Both the position numbers and the translations under genes were made by a program. From CAMASH01 sp041746635 (GTDB lineage: Bacteria > Verrucomicrobiota > Verrucomicrobiia > Chthoniobacterales > Terrimicrobiaceae): a stretch of 64,000 nucleotides of DNA. The notes under the pieces were generated by a model that was not told the DNA's origin, did not search any database, and saw only the letters and a program-made list of their open reading frames with translations. Numbering within the stretch: the stretch's first letter is position 1; each line of letters starts with the position of its first letter. Positions 63,428-64,000 of this stretch are shown piece by piece. The stretch is from contig JBGTGQ010000080.1 in the NCBI GenBank assembly GCA_041746635.1, positions 13,845-77,844 on the forward strand, given 5' to 3'.

Positions 63428-63513
63428 TTGGAGGGAAATGCTTTGTCATTTCCCAAACTGCACAGGCGGACGAACCGGAGAGCTTTGGGCAGCGACAAGG
63501 CGTTGCCCTCCAA
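63428..63513. repeat. Inverted pair of REP-like repeats (REPIN-like)
   Basis: TTGGAGGGAAATGCTTTGTC followed by ATTTCCCAA (63428-63456) and TTGGGCAGCGACAAGGCGTT followed by GCCCTCCAA (63485-63513) are inverted copies of each other with several mismatches. The same GGGCAACG...GTTGCCC core is at 30308-30360. The rest of 63245-63583 holds no gene. Confidence 0.55.
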
Positions 63514-63583
63514 GAATGCATGTGCATCGGCTATCGAAAAAGTGCGGACTTGCTCTTCGGGGAAGGGGTTTTAGTGTCTTCTC

Positions 63584-63799
63584 ATGCTTGAGTGGACGCA
63601 GTGTGGTGCCGTGGAGCGTCATCCAGATCGGGTGAGTGGAGCATGGGTGTTTCGTGGCACACGGGTTCCCGTGCGCGCTCTGTTTGAGAATCTTGAGGCG
63701 GGGGCGCGGGTGGATGAATTTTTGGAATGGTTTCCCGGCGTGACCCGCCTGCAGGTGGAGGCTGTGCTGGAGCATGCCGAGCATAGCCTAGCGGCGTGA
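63584..63799 (+). CDS. DUF433 antitoxin-like protein, copy 2
   Basis: A 71-residue near-identical copy of the protein at 46240-46455; residues differ at two positions (WVFRG for WLFRG, RLQVEA for RQQVEA). The upstream 40 or so bases are also similar (GCGGACTTGCTCTTCG, TTTAGTG). Its toxin partner is frameshifted, so it may now be an orphan antitoxin or be decaying. Confidence 0.8.
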   Translation: MLEWTQCGAVERHPDRVSGAWVFRGTRVPVRALFENLEAGARVDEFLEWFPGVTRLQVEAVLEHAEHSLAA

Positions 63800-63860
63800 A
63801 GATTTTTATTCGATTAGGGCACACCGGCACCTCTTCGATACAGCTTTCCGGGGCAGGTCA
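63796..63860 (+). pseudogene. Frameshifted DUF5615 toxin remnant
   Basis: GTGAAGATTTTTATTCGATT matches the start of the toxin at 46243, but with five Ts where that copy has four, which breaks the frame after MKIF. Similarity continues for about 50 bases (GGGCACACCGGCACCTCT) and then is lost. The rest to 64000 has no convincing gene. Confidence 0.7.
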
Positions 63861-64000
63861 TCGCGGACGTTGATATGGTTGCGTTTTTGTCAAGGGGCAA
63901 AGAGCTTCCGCAGGCGATTATTTTATCGCGTTTCAAATTCATAAGAACCGAGAGCAGAAGAGAGGCGCGGGTCATTCGGGGTGAGTTATGTACCCGGCGG

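Noticed and set aside
63860..64000. Possible coding trace reading DVDMVAFLSRGKELPQAIIL at the right edge
   Set aside because: No start, unclear frame and no recognised family; it may be part of a gene that lies beyond the window or more decay of the duplicated module.

Overview
The window is a GC-rich (roughly 60% by eye), gene-dense bacterial chromosome segment. No rRNA is present, so the lineage has to be read from gene content. A zinc-ribbon Ser/Thr kinase, a type II pseudopilin with the DPWG tail style, delta-60 repeat and von Willebrand secreted proteins, a Pur-alpha-like protein, a CPXCG protein and a SirB1-type protein together fit a Verrucomicrobiota-like (PVC) organism best. I hold this with moderate confidence.

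Layout. 1-9.1 kb: sixA (cut by the window edge), acnA, lexA with an overlapping 59-codon gene, a three-gene operon with a nucleosidase, then lepA-lepB. 9.3-17.3 kb: tRNA-Cys and tRNA-Arg around gene debris (a methyltransferase and a transposase remnant), a MoxR ATPase with a membrane partner, a broken epimerase-like gene, a 3'-5' exonuclease, a scar where dinD and an ABC-2 permease are joined, and a vapBC-type pair. 17.4-24.9 kb: TolC-like protein, RluD, then Ser/Thr kinase, ClpX-like ATPase and a degenerate cyclase. 25-34 kb: mostly housekeeping (recR, lipA, rlmH, threonine aldolase, cinA, the nadD-rsfS operon, nagZ) with two more decayed genes. 34-44 kb: tRNA-Gly, pseudopilin, rnr, ppdK, a persulfide-detoxification operon and a second pseudouridine synthase. 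44-48 kb: a low-density accessory stretch with inverted-repeat elements, a DUF2585 protein, a DUF433/DUF5615 pair and remnants. 47.7-57.4 kb: signalling block, first a response regulator, histidine kinase and vWA protein, then a STAS / HisKA-REC-PP2C / REC / hybrid kinase / STAS cluster. 57.4-62.5 kb: gpsA-plsY, msrB, tRNA-Ser, and an ispD-M16 protease-HAD operon. 62.6-64 kb: higBA-type pair, paired REP-like repeats, and a second DUF433 copy with a frameshifted toxin.

Themes. (1) The 52-57 kb cluster looks like a partner-switching phosphorelay, but no RsbW-type kinase or sigma factor is visible nearby. (2) At least seven decayed genes lie next to tRNAs, repeats or toxin-antitoxin pairs, which points to repeated gain and loss. 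(3) Several intergenic inverted-repeat families recur. No CRISPR array, prophage or intact insertion sequence was seen. Most operons are tight, with ATGA or GTGA overlaps, and Shine-Dalgarno motifs are weak or absent at many starts, so several start sites are uncertain.
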